A DNA stretch of 50,932 bases, taken from the NCBI GenBank assembly GCA_020847975.1, contig JADLBD010000106.1:1-50932 (forward strand), in the 5' to 3' direction. Position numbers and translations under genes: made by a program. Below the pieces are notes generated by a model that saw nothing but the letters and a program-made list of their open reading frames with translations, had not been told where the DNA came from and made no database searches. Positions 11,321 through 19,451 of the stretch are shown one piece after another; the first letter of the stretch is position 1, and every line of letters starts with the position of its first letter. Origin of the DNA: Bryobacterales bacterium (lineage in GTDB: Bacteria > Acidobacteriota > Terriglobia > Bryobacterales > Bryobacteraceae).

Positions 11321-12556
11321 TCAGGCGAGTTCCGTCATAATTTCGAACCGCAGCGCGCGGTGGGCATTTCTCAATGCGGTTTCCACCAGTAGCGGGTCAT
11401 CTCCGCGGGCAAACAGGAATCCGGGGTAGCTGTTTGCCTCCGGGTAAGACTTCAGTTGCTGGCCCGGTTTGGCGGAAATGATGATGTCCTCGATGCCGGG
11501 GAAGGCGCGAGCCTCGTCGAGCCCCGACACGGCCCGGAAGATTCCCGCTTTGGGAACCGGAATCATCATGACCCCGGCGGATGCCGGTTCGCGTTCGACG
11601 CTGCTTACGTCCTCGCCCAGCGCGTGGCGCAGAATCAGTTCCTCGAGCGTCATCCCGCCATCAAAGCGCAGTGTCCGGCCGCAGTAGCCGCCGATCGGCC
11701 GGCCGGCGACTTCCAGAATCCAAACTCCCTCGGGGTTCACGCGAACCTCGGCATGAAGCGGCCCGTGCCGCAGGCCGAGCGCCTCGGCCGCGCGCTGGAC
11801 GGTTCTGACAATGTCGTCCTGGACGGTCTTCGGTTGCCGTGACGGGGTGACATAGATGGTCTCCTCGAAATATGGGCCATCGAGCGGATCCGGTTTGTCG
11901 AATATGGCAAGCACCTTCACTTCGCCGCCGGTGACCAACCCCTCGATGGCAAATTCCATACCAGGGATGAATCGTTCCACCTGCACAAATTTGTTCTGCT
12001 CGTTCTTCATGCGGCGGATTTCGCCTTCGCTGAGGAGCCTGCGGATGCGATCGAGCGCGGCGCGGAATTCCGGCGGAGAGTCGGCGCGGATCACTCCGCG
12101 GCTCCCGGAAAGTACGAGCGGTTTCAAAACACAGGGATACGGCACCACCGCGGAAGGATCTTCCTCCAGGCGGTAGCGGCCATACCAAGGCAGCGGCAAA
12201 TCTGCGGCGCGGAACCTTTCCTTCGAGAGGTATTTGCTGCGCGCCGCCTCGACGGCATGCGGCGGATGGAACTGGAGTCCGGCGTGGTCCGCACAGAGGG
12301 CGGCAAGCAGCGTGGGGCGATCTCCCACTGCCGTCACCGCATCAAACGGGCCCGCGGCGCGGAGTGTGGGGAGGGAGCCGATGGGGTCCTGAAAACGCAC
12401 CGCCACCGCGCGATCGCCCCAGGGGTCATCGAGACGATTGCACCGGTCAGTGGCCAGCGTACAGCGAACCCCCAGCGCGCCCGCAGCCTCGGCGAACATG
12501 CGGGTTTGGTACCCGGCCTTCGTTGCAACGAGCAGGAGGTGTTTTCCTTCAAACAT
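11321..12556 (-). CDS. ATP-grasp ligase-like protein, partner of the selenoprotein
   Basis: A 411-residue ATP-grasp enzyme. The N-terminal Rossmann-like preATP domain (KHLLLVATKAGYQTRMFAEAAGALGVRCTLATD) is followed by SKYLSKERFRAADLPLPWYGRY, YPCVLKPLVLSGSRGV (nucleotide-binding Lys), VERFIPGMEFAIEGLVTGGEV and HAEVRVNPEGVWILEVAGRPIGG, which holds the metal-binding acidic residues. The C-terminal part (about 330-411) resembles the end domain of L-amino-acid ligases. Such enzymes join a carboxylate to an amine or thiol through an acyl phosphate; the substrates here are unknown. ATG 12556 is only 3 nt after the TAG of the recoded radical SAM frame, which implies translational coupling and a shared pathway. 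Confidence 0.88.
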   Translation of the reverse strand: MFEGKHLLLVATKAGYQTRMFAEAAGALGVRCTLATDRCNRLDDPWGDRAVAVRFQDPIGSLPTLRAAGPFDAVTAVGDRPTLLAALCADHAGLQFHPPHAVEAARSKYLSKERFRAADLPLPWYGRYRLEEDPSAVVPYPCVLKPLVLSGSRGVIRADSPPEFRAALDRIRRLLSEGEIRRMKNEQNKFVQVERFIPGMEFAIEGLVTGGEVKVLAIFDKPDPLDGPYFEETIYVTPSRQPKTVQDDIVRTVQRAAEALGLRHGPLHAEVRVNPEGVWILEVAGRPIGGYCGRTLRFDGGMTLEELILRHALGEDVSSVEREPASAGVMMIPVPKAGIFRAVSGLDEARAFPGIEDIIISAKPGQQLKSYPEANSYPGFLFARGDDPLLVETALRNAHRALRFEIMTELA

Positions 12557-12559
12557 AGG

Positions 12560-13912
12560 CTAGATAAGAGCAACCTGCTCTTCTGTGGGCTCCGCTCAAC
12601 AATACCAGGGCTCATCCAGGTAGGGGATCACTGCACGGGGCAGCAGGTCGAACTCCTCCTTGGGAGCGGCTCCATGAACAAGCTTCCAGATGCTCGCAAA
12701 GATTTCGCGGCGGCTGCGGCCTCGTTTCTGCTCGTTCGCGACAAGCGAGAGTACATCGGAGGCAAGAGCGTCCATGGCCGGGTCCGGATGCTTCCAGCGG
12801 TGGAGCAGAGCCGGCTTGTCGAACCCTGTCACGTAGCGGTTCATTTCCGGTAATTCAAGGAGCAGTGAGCCGGGTGGGATCAGCAACCGGAGCGCAAGCT
12901 GGATGGAGGGCGTATTTTCGACGAGTTGCTCGGAGGCCAGAGTGTGTAAGAGATCCTGGTATTGTTCCCGGGTGGTCCAAGGCGTAAAGGGGATAAACGT
13001 CGGAGCGAGAAGCAAGCCCGCTTCCCGGAGCAGACGCACCACCTCGAGGAAATCGGCGCGGGTGTGTCCCTTGTCGAGACGGGCCAGAACCGGGTCATCC
13101 AGGGATTCCACCGCGCTCGTCACAAACAGACAGCCGGTGGCGCGGAGTTCCTCGAGGTGTTCGCGATGGCGAAGCAGATGCTCCACCTTGATGGTGGCGT
13201 CATAAGTAAGAGCAGGAAACTCCTGGTGCAGCGTCCGCACGAGGCGCATGGCGTGAGTGGGCCCGTTGAAGAAATCGGGGTCGCCGAAAGTGATATGTCC
13301 GGCGCCGGCCCGCACCTGGCGGCGAACGTCCTCGAGAACGATCTCCAGCGGGACCACGCGGAAGGCTCCGTTGTAGACAGGAACCACCGGGCAGTGGCGG
13401 CAAAGGTGTTTACATCCGCGGCTGGCCTCGGTGTAGCCCACTGTACGTGTCGACCCATTCCAGCGGAGCTTTGCATACCGGCCGAGCACGGGAAGGCTCG
13501 CGCGGTCCGGGACGCGGAAGGCGAGGCGTTCCAAGGACACAGTATCCTTTGCAGGGCCGGAAATTGCCTCCGCGAGCGCCTTTTCAAATTCTCCGCCAAT
13601 GACACAGTCTATCCCCAGTTCGTGCAGGTACTGCGCGTTTGATGGGGCATAGAGTCCATAAGCTATCAGCCGCGCGTTCGTATTTAGGGAACGCACCTTC
13701 GGGATGGCATCCGCGGCCAGGCGCGTGGCGGTGTGCATGGGCACGAAGAACGCCACTGCGTCCGCTTCGCGAATGACGAGGGAAGGGAGCGGATTGACCG
13801 CCAGATCCACACAGGTGACCCCATGTCCCTGCTCCCTCAACCAAGCGGCTGGAGAAGCCAGTCCAAAAGGTTGATGCCCCAAATCGAACGTGGAGATGAG
13901 GACTACTTTCAC
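12560..13912 (-). CDS. CUAEP-tail B12-type radical SAM selenoprotein (UGA decoded as Sec)
   Basis: The product would be 450 residues with selenocysteine at 439. Residues 1-115 form a cobalamin-binding-like domain (VVLISTFDLGHQPFGLASPAAWL). The radical SAM core has EASRGCKHLCRHCP, with Cys167, Cys171 and Cys174 as 4Fe-4S ligands, followed by GHITFGDPDFF. An ordinary reading stops at UGA (12596-12598) after DEPWYC. In the same frame the next codons give AEPTEEQVALI and TAG at 12560-12562, so the tail is C-U-A-E-P. From memory, a radical SAM family is named for exactly this CUAEP/CCAEP ending. A SECIS-like hairpin follows the UGA. The start is GTG 13912 with AGGTG upstream, 7 nt after the peroxiredoxin stop. 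The product and substrate are unknown. Confidence 0.9.
12566..12582 (-). promoter_or_regulatory. Bacterial SECIS-like hairpin
   Basis: On the coding strand AAGAGCA-GGT-TGCTCTT forms a perfect 7-bp stem with a GGU loop (or 6 bp with loop AGGUU). It begins 13 nt after the UGA, and the loop lies about 20 nt after it. The apex GCAGGUUGC closely resembles the E. coli fdhF SECIS apex GCAGGUCUGC bound by SelB, at about the same distance. The hairpin lies entirely inside the 3' coding extension. Confidence 0.85.
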
Positions 13913-13919
13913 TACACCT

Positions 13920-14573
13920 TTATTTTGGCAGTTCTTTGAGCGAAAGATAGAAATCCTTGATGTCGTAGTCCTGGTGGCTCAGGCGCTCGGCAACATCGGC
14001 AACGGTTTTGGGCGGGGGAACCACGACTTTGTCGCCTGGCAACCAGTTGGCGGGAGTGGCGCAGGACTGGCTGTCGGCGGTTTGCAGGGCTTTGACAATG
14101 CGCAGAATCTCTTCGATGTTGCGGCCCGCGTTCAGCGGGTAGTATACAATGGCGCGGACGACGCGAACCGGGTCGATGACGAACACCGCGCGAACGGTGG
14201 CTGTGGCGCTGGCTCCCGGATGGATCATGCCGTAGAGTTGGGAGACCTTCGTATCGATATCAGCGATGAGCGGATAGGGGATCTCGACGCCAATCTTCTC
14301 CTTCATGTTCTGAAGCCATGCCAGATGGGAGTGAATGCTGTCCACACTCAATCCGATCAGCTTTGTCCTGTTTGCGCGGAACTCCTCATAGCGCCTGGCG
14401 AAGCCTGTCAATTCGGTGGTGCAGACGGGTGTGAAATCCGCCGGGTGAGAGAACAGGACCACCCAATCCTCTCCCTGCCATTCGCTGAACTTCATGGAGT
14501 TCGACTGCGTCGTCACCGCGGTAAAGTCCGGCGCGGGATCGCCGATTTTGGGAAGGCTGATGGATTCAGGCAT
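13920..14573 (-). CDS. Peroxiredoxin, Prx6 type
   Basis: A 217-residue peroxiredoxin that would reduce peroxides through a catalytic thiol. The sequence has KIGDPAPDFTAVT, then VVLFSHPADFTPVCTTEL with the peroxidatic Cys51 in the Prx6-type PVCTTE context, then the long C-terminal dimer domain (SQLYGMIHP, YYPLNAGRNIEEILRIVKAL). A second Cys, Cys171 (SQSCATPANW), may serve as resolving thiol as in archaeal and bacterial relatives. An in-frame ATG 21 nt upstream (14594) has no ribosome-binding sequence; ATG 14573 has GGAA before it and gives the usual MPESISLPKIGD start. It is the first gene of the operon with the radical SAM selenoprotein and the ATP-grasp enzyme. Confidence 0.93.
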   Translation of the reverse strand: MPESISLPKIGDPAPDFTAVTTQSNSMKFSEWQGEDWVVLFSHPADFTPVCTTELTGFARRYEEFRANRTKLIGLSVDSIHSHLAWLQNMKEKIGVEIPYPLIADIDTKVSQLYGMIHPGASATATVRAVFVIDPVRVVRAIVYYPLNAGRNIEEILRIVKALQTADSQSCATPANWLPGDKVVVPPPKTVADVAERLSHQDYDIKDFYLSLKELPK

Positions 14574-14692
14574 GTATTCCAGTTCTGATCTCATGCTAAC
14601 ACGCTGTAAAGTATCAAGCCGACTACTATATTTATATGTGAGGTCAACCGTACTGAAGCGGGCCGTGGAGACCGGAACCCTCCATACTGGTA

Positions 14693-15145
14693 ATGATGAC
14701 GGAACTTGACAATCGCTTTATGCGGCACTGCATCGAGCTCGCTCGCCGTGCGCGCGAATCGGGAGACCATCCCGTAGGCTCACTGGTGGCGCGTGAGGAA
14801 AACGTTCTCGGAAGCGGCACGGAAAGCACGCGGCGGCTGTTGGACATTGCGGCCCATGCCGAGATCGAAGCGCTGCGCGCCGCATGCCGCAAAACCGGGG
14901 CGATGGAGCTGGCGGGGGCGACGCTTTATACGACGACCGAGCCCTGCTATCTTTGTTCATTCGCAATTCGACAGTTGCGCATTTCACGCGTAGTCATTGG
15001 CCGGCCGTACGCGGCGGCAGGAGGCCTGACTTCCCGCCACCCGATTCTGATCGACCCCTCCATGACTTGCTGGGGCCCGCCACCCATAGTGGTTTCCGGC
15101 GTTCTTCTGAAGGAGTGTGAGGCCCTGTTCACTGACCCTCACTGA
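14693..15145 (+). CDS. Nucleoside (cytidine/guanine-type) deaminase
   Basis: A 150-residue zinc deaminase of the CDA superfamily. The catalytic motifs are HAE (His55, Glu57) and EPCYLC (Cys85, Cys88), which bind zinc and the attacking water. The N-terminal helix FMRHCIELARRARESGDHPVGSLVARE is like that of guanine deaminases and tRNA adenosine deaminases. The tail HPILIDPSMTCWGPPPIVVSGVLLKECEALF is typical of stand-alone nucleobase or nucleoside deaminases rather than TadA, so I do not assign tadA. Two ATG codons lie in tandem (14693 and 14696). The gene is divergent from the peroxiredoxin operon, with 119 bp between them. Confidence 0.88.
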   Translation: MMTELDNRFMRHCIELARRARESGDHPVGSLVAREENVLGSGTESTRRLLDIAAHAEIEALRAACRKTGAMELAGATLYTTTEPCYLCSFAIRQLRISRVVIGRPYAAAGGLTSRHPILIDPSMTCWGPPPIVVSGVLLKECEALFTDPH

Positions 15146-15235
15146 GGATGTACGCGATGTGGGGTCTTTCCCGGCGACAGATGTAATTGACTGCCAGGAA
15201 AATGCCGATATGGAGAATGGCGTTCTTGGACAGCG

Positions 15236-15493
15236 ATGACGGATACAGTCACAGTCAGCGGGGAGGGGAGGCAGATCGTGATCGACTTTCCCAGTCTCGG
15301 GGAAGCGCTGTCGCTGTGGAAGCCTTGGGGCGATGGGAAACGCCGGGCCGAGATTGTGGAGGCCCTCCACGAGACACTGGCTGCGGCTGGTTTGAGCCTG
15401 GAATTGCGTGTTCAGGGGAAACCTGTCGCGCTGCTGGGAGGAGAAGAAATGTCGGGGTTGGCGCTGCGGTTGCTCTGTCACGCCTTGCGCTGA
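15236..15493 (+). CDS. Small hypothetical protein
   Basis: An 85-residue acidic-to-neutral protein (MTDTVTVSGEGRQIVIDFPSLGEALSLWKPWG...) with no signal peptide or membrane segment. The pattern of beta strands around a central helix (RRAEIVEALHETLAAAGLSLELRVQGKPVALLG) reads as a compact folded domain. I do not recognise a family. A GGA triplet precedes ATG 15236. It ends 7 bp before the convergent kinase gene. It could be a chance frame, but its amino-acid composition is protein-like. Confidence 0.55.
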   Translation: MTDTVTVSGEGRQIVIDFPSLGEALSLWKPWGDGKRRAEIVEALHETLAAAGLSLELRVQGKPVALLGGEEMSGLALRLLCHALR

Positions 15494-15500
15494 GGCAGCG

Positions 15501-18440
15501 TTACAGATCAGCGTGTTCCAACCGGGGTCCGCCTTCCCGCAGCTTCTTTGCTTCCTGCTCGGTCTGCTGAAGGGCTCCCTGGACACTCTGTTTGAGGCTC
15601 GAATCGGCTGGGCGCAATCCTCCGTTCTTCGCCATCCGGTCAAACATGGTGAGACTTTGCTGGTAGCACTGGCTGGCATCCTTCCACCGTTGGATTCTTT
15701 CTTGCATCGGCCCCCGATCGGCCTGGGCCAGCATGGCGGTGGCTTCGCCTTTGCGAATCCAGGCCCACGCCAGGCCGCGCTGGTTCTCCACGTTATTCTG
15801 GTCGCGGTCGAGGAGCGTACGAAAGATGCTCAGCGCCGCATCACTGTTCTGGAGAGCGCCGGTGCGGTCCCCGGAGCGGGACAGCATGTCGCTGACCTTG
15901 AGATAGGCAACACCCAGGGTGTGTGTGGCGAGGGGGTTTGAGGCGTCCCTGGTTGCCCAATCTCTGGCTACCTGCTCGAGGCGTTTATAGTGGTCCAAGG
16001 CAGCGGAGGGGTTCCCGGCGGCAGCCTGGAGGTTGCCCAGCCGCTCGAATACAAGCGCCATGTCGCGGCGTGCGAGAACATTGGCAGGATCTTTTGCGGC
16101 CAGGCTCTGAAACACCTCCATCGCCCGCCGGTAGCTCTCGAGGGCGGCCGGACGCTGATTCGTGCGGTCGAGCATATCCCCCATCCTCATTTCGACCTGT
16201 CCCAGGTCGCGGGCCGCCTGGGCGTTCCGCGGATCGGCGGCAGCCAGTTCCTTGCGTATTTCCAATGCCTTGCGATAATTCTCCGCGGCCTGCCCGATTT
16301 CGCCGCGTCCGGCCAGTGCTCCTCCCATGTCCTCATAGATGAGCGAGATCTCCCGCCTTGCCTGGGCGCTCTCCGGGTGGTCGTTGGACAATTTCTCCAG
16401 AATCGCTAACGCCTTCCGGTAATTGTCCACGGCGGCCGCGCTGTCTCCGGCGTGGTTGAGGACAAATCCGAAGCGGTCGTAGGCCACGGCGAGGTTGCGT
16501 CGTGCTTCAGGATTGTCAGGCTCTTCGCGAAGCATGTCTTCGCACATCTTCAGCGCGCTGCGGCTCAGGTCAACCGCCTTTCTGGTTTCCCCCGTGGCGG
16601 CGAGAAGGCCCACTACGTTCTGATAGCTCTTCACCAGCAGGCTGCGCAGCGGCCGGCTGGCGGGATTCTCCTTCACCAGGTCTTCACGAATGGTTTGTGA
16701 CTTTTGGTAGCTGCGGAGGGCGCCTTCGAGGTTTCCCCCGGTAAGGAGCAAGTCTCCGATGGCTTCCTCACTGGCGGCGAGGTCGCGGCGCAGGTCAGGA
16801 TCCTTGGGGAATGTCTTCAACAACTCCTCACGGATCTCGAGTGCCTTGCGATAGTTCTTGAGAGCTCCTACAGTGTCGCCGAGGTTGGCGACGTTGGGGT
16901 TTCCCTGCAAATCACCTACGCGTTGATAAGCCGTGGCCAGCTCTCTCTCCAAAGATGGGTCGTCGGAGGCTTCCTTGGACAGGTTGTCGAGATACTCCAT
17001 CGCCTTCTTCACGACGAGCTGGCGGGCAGGGGTGGTGCCGGCCAGGGGCGCCAGGGCATCCTGCACCTCGAAGAGAAAAGAGTTCGCTACATGCCGTACC
17101 TGGGCGAAGCGGCGCTCGGCCTTGGCTCTCTCGAGCCGGGCAATATGCGCCTCCCGCGCCGACATGGCTATGCCGCCGACCAGGGTAAGAACGACCAGGC
17201 CCGCGGCAATGACTCCCGTTTTGTACCTGCGGAAGGTCTTGGACGCAATGTAGCGGAGCGTGTGGGTGCGGGCGTGGACGGGCAGATCGTACAAATGCCG
17301 CTGGATGTCAGCCGAAAACTGCTCCACGGAGCTGTATCGTTTCGCGGGGTCTTTGGCAAGAGCCATGAGGAGAATGGCATCAAGGTCGCCATCGAGCCGC
17401 TGCCGAAGCTTTTGCGGAGTCCCTTCGCGCGTGGCGCTGATGCTTTCCGGGGTGCGCACGATGATTTTCGACCCGTCGGAGAGGTCGTCTTCCACCACTC
17501 TGGTGGTGGCGAGGCTGGGGCGCTGGGGCTCGTCGGAAAGGAGCATCTGTAAGATAGCAGCCCGGCTCTTGTAGGCGAAGGGATGATGTCCGGTAAGCAG
17601 TTGGTAGAGAACGACGCCGAGCTGGTACACGTCGGTAGCGGTTGTGACAGGTTCGCCTTTTACCTGTTCCGGGCTGGCGAACTCCGGAGTGAGAAGGCGG
17701 AGGGCAGTGGCCGTCTTGTCGAGGGATTGCGTCTGCGGCTGAGAGCTCACCAGCTTGGCGATGCCGAAGTCCAGCAGCTTTACAGCTCCGTCCTTTTTGA
17801 CCAGGATATTGCTTGGTTTGAGGTCGCGGTGGATCACCAGATTCTGGTGCGCATGCTGGACCGCATCGCAGACTGTCATGAACAGTTTGAGACGTTGAGA
17901 GACACTGAGCTTGTGGGTGTCGCAGTACTCGTCAATCGGCTGCCCTTCCACATACTCCATTACCAGGTAGGGAAGGCCATCCGGCGTGGCGCCGCCATCG
18001 AGGAGGAGGGCGATGTTGGGATGGTCCAGATTCGCGAGGATCTGGCGTTCCCTGCGAAAGCGTTCCAAGACGTTCGCATTTTCCCTGTCCCGCAGGACGA
18101 CCTTGATGGCCACCTGCTTGCGATACTGATCGTCGGCGCGGGCAGCGAGGTACACGGCCCCCATTCCGCCATGGCCTAATTCACGAATCACTTCGTAGGG
18201 CCCCAGCCGCGTCGGCGGCGCCGGCTCGCGCAGCTCAAACAGCTTGGACACGGGGTCAACTGGAGATTTGTCGAGAAACGTGGTCTCCTCGGTGTCCGAT
18301 TGCAGCATGCTTTCCACCTGGCTACGCAGCTCATCGTCGCCGATACACATCTGGGCAAGGAAGGCGGGACGGTGGAGGGATGGTAGCTCCAGCGCCTTCT
18401 CAAAAAGCGTCTTGACCTTTTGATAGCGTTCAGGCGTCAT
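15501..18440 (-). CDS. Membrane Ser/Thr protein kinase with C-terminal TPR array
   Basis: A 979-residue Hanks-type kinase. A 75-residue N-terminal module is followed by the kinase domain: GHGGMGAVYLAA (Gly loop, 89-100), Lys113 in VAIKVV, HRDLKPSN with catalytic Asp206, DFG at 224-226 and TPEFASPEQVKGEPVTTATDVYQLGVVLYQLLTG. One transmembrane helix (about 406-427, GVIAAGLVVLTLVGGIAMSA) separates it from an outer part of some 10 TPR-like repeats (NYRKALEIREEL..., NYRKALAILEKL..., NYRKALEIRKEL...). Such kinases sense or scaffold signals and phosphorylate cytoplasmic partners. It lies downstream of an ECF sigma gene on the same strand, a common acidobacterial pairing, but a terminator-like hairpin separates the two. 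Confidence 0.95.
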   Translation of the reverse strand: MTPERYQKVKTLFEKALELPSLHRPAFLAQMCIGDDELRSQVESMLQSDTEETTFLDKSPVDPVSKLFELREPAPPTRLGPYEVIRELGHGGMGAVYLAARADDQYRKQVAIKVVLRDRENANVLERFRRERQILANLDHPNIALLLDGGATPDGLPYLVMEYVEGQPIDEYCDTHKLSVSQRLKLFMTVCDAVQHAHQNLVIHRDLKPSNILVKKDGAVKLLDFGIAKLVSSQPQTQSLDKTATALRLLTPEFASPEQVKGEPVTTATDVYQLGVVLYQLLTGHHPFAYKSRAAILQMLLSDEPQRPSLATTRVVEDDLSDGSKIIVRTPESISATREGTPQKLRQRLDGDLDAILLMALAKDPAKRYSSVEQFSADIQRHLYDLPVHARTHTLRYIASKTFRRYKTGVIAAGLVVLTLVGGIAMSAREAHIARLERAKAERRFAQVRHVANSFLFEVQDALAPLAGTTPARQLVVKKAMEYLDNLSKEASDDPSLERELATAYQRVGDLQGNPNVANLGDTVGALKNYRKALEIREELLKTFPKDPDLRRDLAASEEAIGDLLLTGGNLEGALRSYQKSQTIREDLVKENPASRPLRSLLVKSYQNVVGLLAATGETRKAVDLSRSALKMCEDMLREEPDNPEARRNLAVAYDRFGFVLNHAGDSAAAVDNYRKALAILEKLSNDHPESAQARREISLIYEDMGGALAGRGEIGQAAENYRKALEIRKELAAADPRNAQAARDLGQVEMRMGDMLDRTNQRPAALESYRRAMEVFQSLAAKDPANVLARRDMALVFERLGNLQAAAGNPSAALDHYKRLEQVARDWATRDASNPLATHTLGVAYLKVSDMLSRSGDRTGALQNSDAALSIFRTLLDRDQNNVENQRGLAWAWIRKGEATAMLAQADRGPMQERIQRWKDASQCYQQSLTMFDRMAKNGGLRPADSSLKQSVQGALQQTEQEAKKLREGGPRLEHADL

Positions 18441-18506
18441 CCAGGCGACTCTTTACTTCTCAGTATGCGCCAGAATGGCCGCGCGCAGCAGGACGGGTTT
18501 CAGGGC

Positions 18507-18567
18507 AAAGAAAAAGCCGGTCCAGCCGGGGAGTTAGGCCGCACCCCTTACTCCCCTGCCAGACCGG
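18507..18567 (-). terminator. Rho-independent terminator between the sigma factor and kinase genes
   Basis: On the minus strand CCGGTC pairs with GACCGG and GGGGAGT with ACTCCCC around a 15-nt loop, with a partly paired 5x5 interior loop. The hairpin is followed by TTTTTCTTT. It lies about 160 nt after the sigma-factor stop and about 65 nt before the kinase start, so it may end the sigma transcript or act as an attenuator. Confidence 0.75.
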
Positions 18568-18728
18568 TGTCTCTTACGTGCGAGGTTGTCTCGCCTGAGC
18601 GCTGCGATTCTTTATTGGTTGTTTTTCCGCTTACGCGCGGTACCGTTTTCGCTTGCTTGCTCCGGGCTCAACTGCCTTCAATAGGGAACGCGGGAATGCG
18701 GGCAAAAAGGAATCAGGAAGGACAAGAA

Positions 18729-19337
18729 TTATTTGATTTCCGCCAACTGAGAGTGTAGCCACGCGCGGGCGGAGCGCCATTCCCGCTCTACCGTCGCCGT
18801 GGATATGCCAATGACCTCGGCGACTTCCTCCGTGGTGAGGCCGCCGAAGAAGCGGAGTTCGACGATACGGCTTTGACGAGGGTCGAGCTCTTCAAGCTGT
18901 TTCAAGGCGTCATCGAGCGCGACCAAAGTCATCTCTTTCTGGGGAAAATAATTGATAGCTTCTTCCAGGGAGAGTTTACTGGCGTCTCCGCCGCGCTTCT
19001 GGGCATGGTGCGCCCGGGCGTGTTCCACGAGGATGCGGCGCATCAATTGGGCGGCAACGCCGAAGAAATGGGCGCGGTTCTTCCAATCCACCCGGGTCTG
19101 GTCTACAAGCTGCAAATAGGCTTCATGGACCAAGGCTGTGGCCTGAAGGGTGTGATTCGAGCGCTCGCGGCGCATATAGGCACCGGCAATCCGCCGGAGT
19201 TCATTGTAGACGAGGGGCAGAAGATCGTTGGCGGCGCCGGTGCGCCCGTTTTGAAGGTCGGATAGGAGTTGTGTGACCTCGTGCTTCGATGTCTGTTCGG
19301 ACACTGCTGGTAACTCCGACGGATCGAATCGGACCAT
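18729..19337 (-). CDS. ECF-type RNA polymerase sigma factor (acidobacterial type)
   Basis: A 202-residue sigma-70 family protein of the ECF-like group common in Acidobacteria and Planctomycetes. Region 2 is seen in LPLVYNELRRIAGAYMRRERSNHTLQATALVHEAYLQLVDQTRVDWKNRAHFFGVAAQLMRRILVEHARAHHAQKRGG. Region 4 is seen in LEELDPRQSRIVELRFFGGLTTEEVAEVIGISTATVEREWRSARAWLHSQL, a clear helix-turn-helix. No anti-sigma gene is adjacent; the downstream kinase is the likely regulatory partner, by analogy with other sigma-kinase pairs. ATG 19337 is 24 bp from the tRNA-Arg gene, which is on the same strand. Confidence 0.93.
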   Translation of the reverse strand: MVRFDPSELPAVSEQTSKHEVTQLLSDLQNGRTGAANDLLPLVYNELRRIAGAYMRRERSNHTLQATALVHEAYLQLVDQTRVDWKNRAHFFGVAAQLMRRILVEHARAHHAQKRGGDASKLSLEEAINYFPQKEMTLVALDDALKQLEELDPRQSRIVELRFFGGLTTEEVAEVIGISTATVEREWRSARAWLHSQLAEIK

Positions 19338-19361
19338 TATAGCGATTCCGAGCGCAGAGAG

Positions 19362-19438
19362 TGGTAGGGACGGGCAGATTCGAACTGCCGACCTGTCGCT
19401 TAGGAGGCGACCGCTCTATCCATCTGAGCTACGTCCCC
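19362..19438 (-). tRNA. tRNA-Arg (CCT)
   Basis: A 77-nt cloverleaf with acceptor GGGGACG/CGTCCCT, anticodon stem GTCGC/GCGAC with loop CTCCTAA (anticodon CCT, reads AGG), a T loop TTCGAAT, and encoded CCA at 19362-19364. Confidence 0.96.
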
Positions 19439-19451
19439 ACGCCTCCTTATT

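Noticed and set aside
11312..11324. Palindrome CTGAGA-C-TCTCAG at the convergent stops
   Set aside because: The single-base loop cannot fold as a hairpin and there is no U-tract; probably chance overlap of two stop regions.
12596..13912. Radical SAM gene ending at UGA 12596
   Set aside because: The frame goes on into AEPTEEQVALI with a SECIS-like hairpin and ends 3 nt before the next start; this is better explained as selenocysteine than as a stop.
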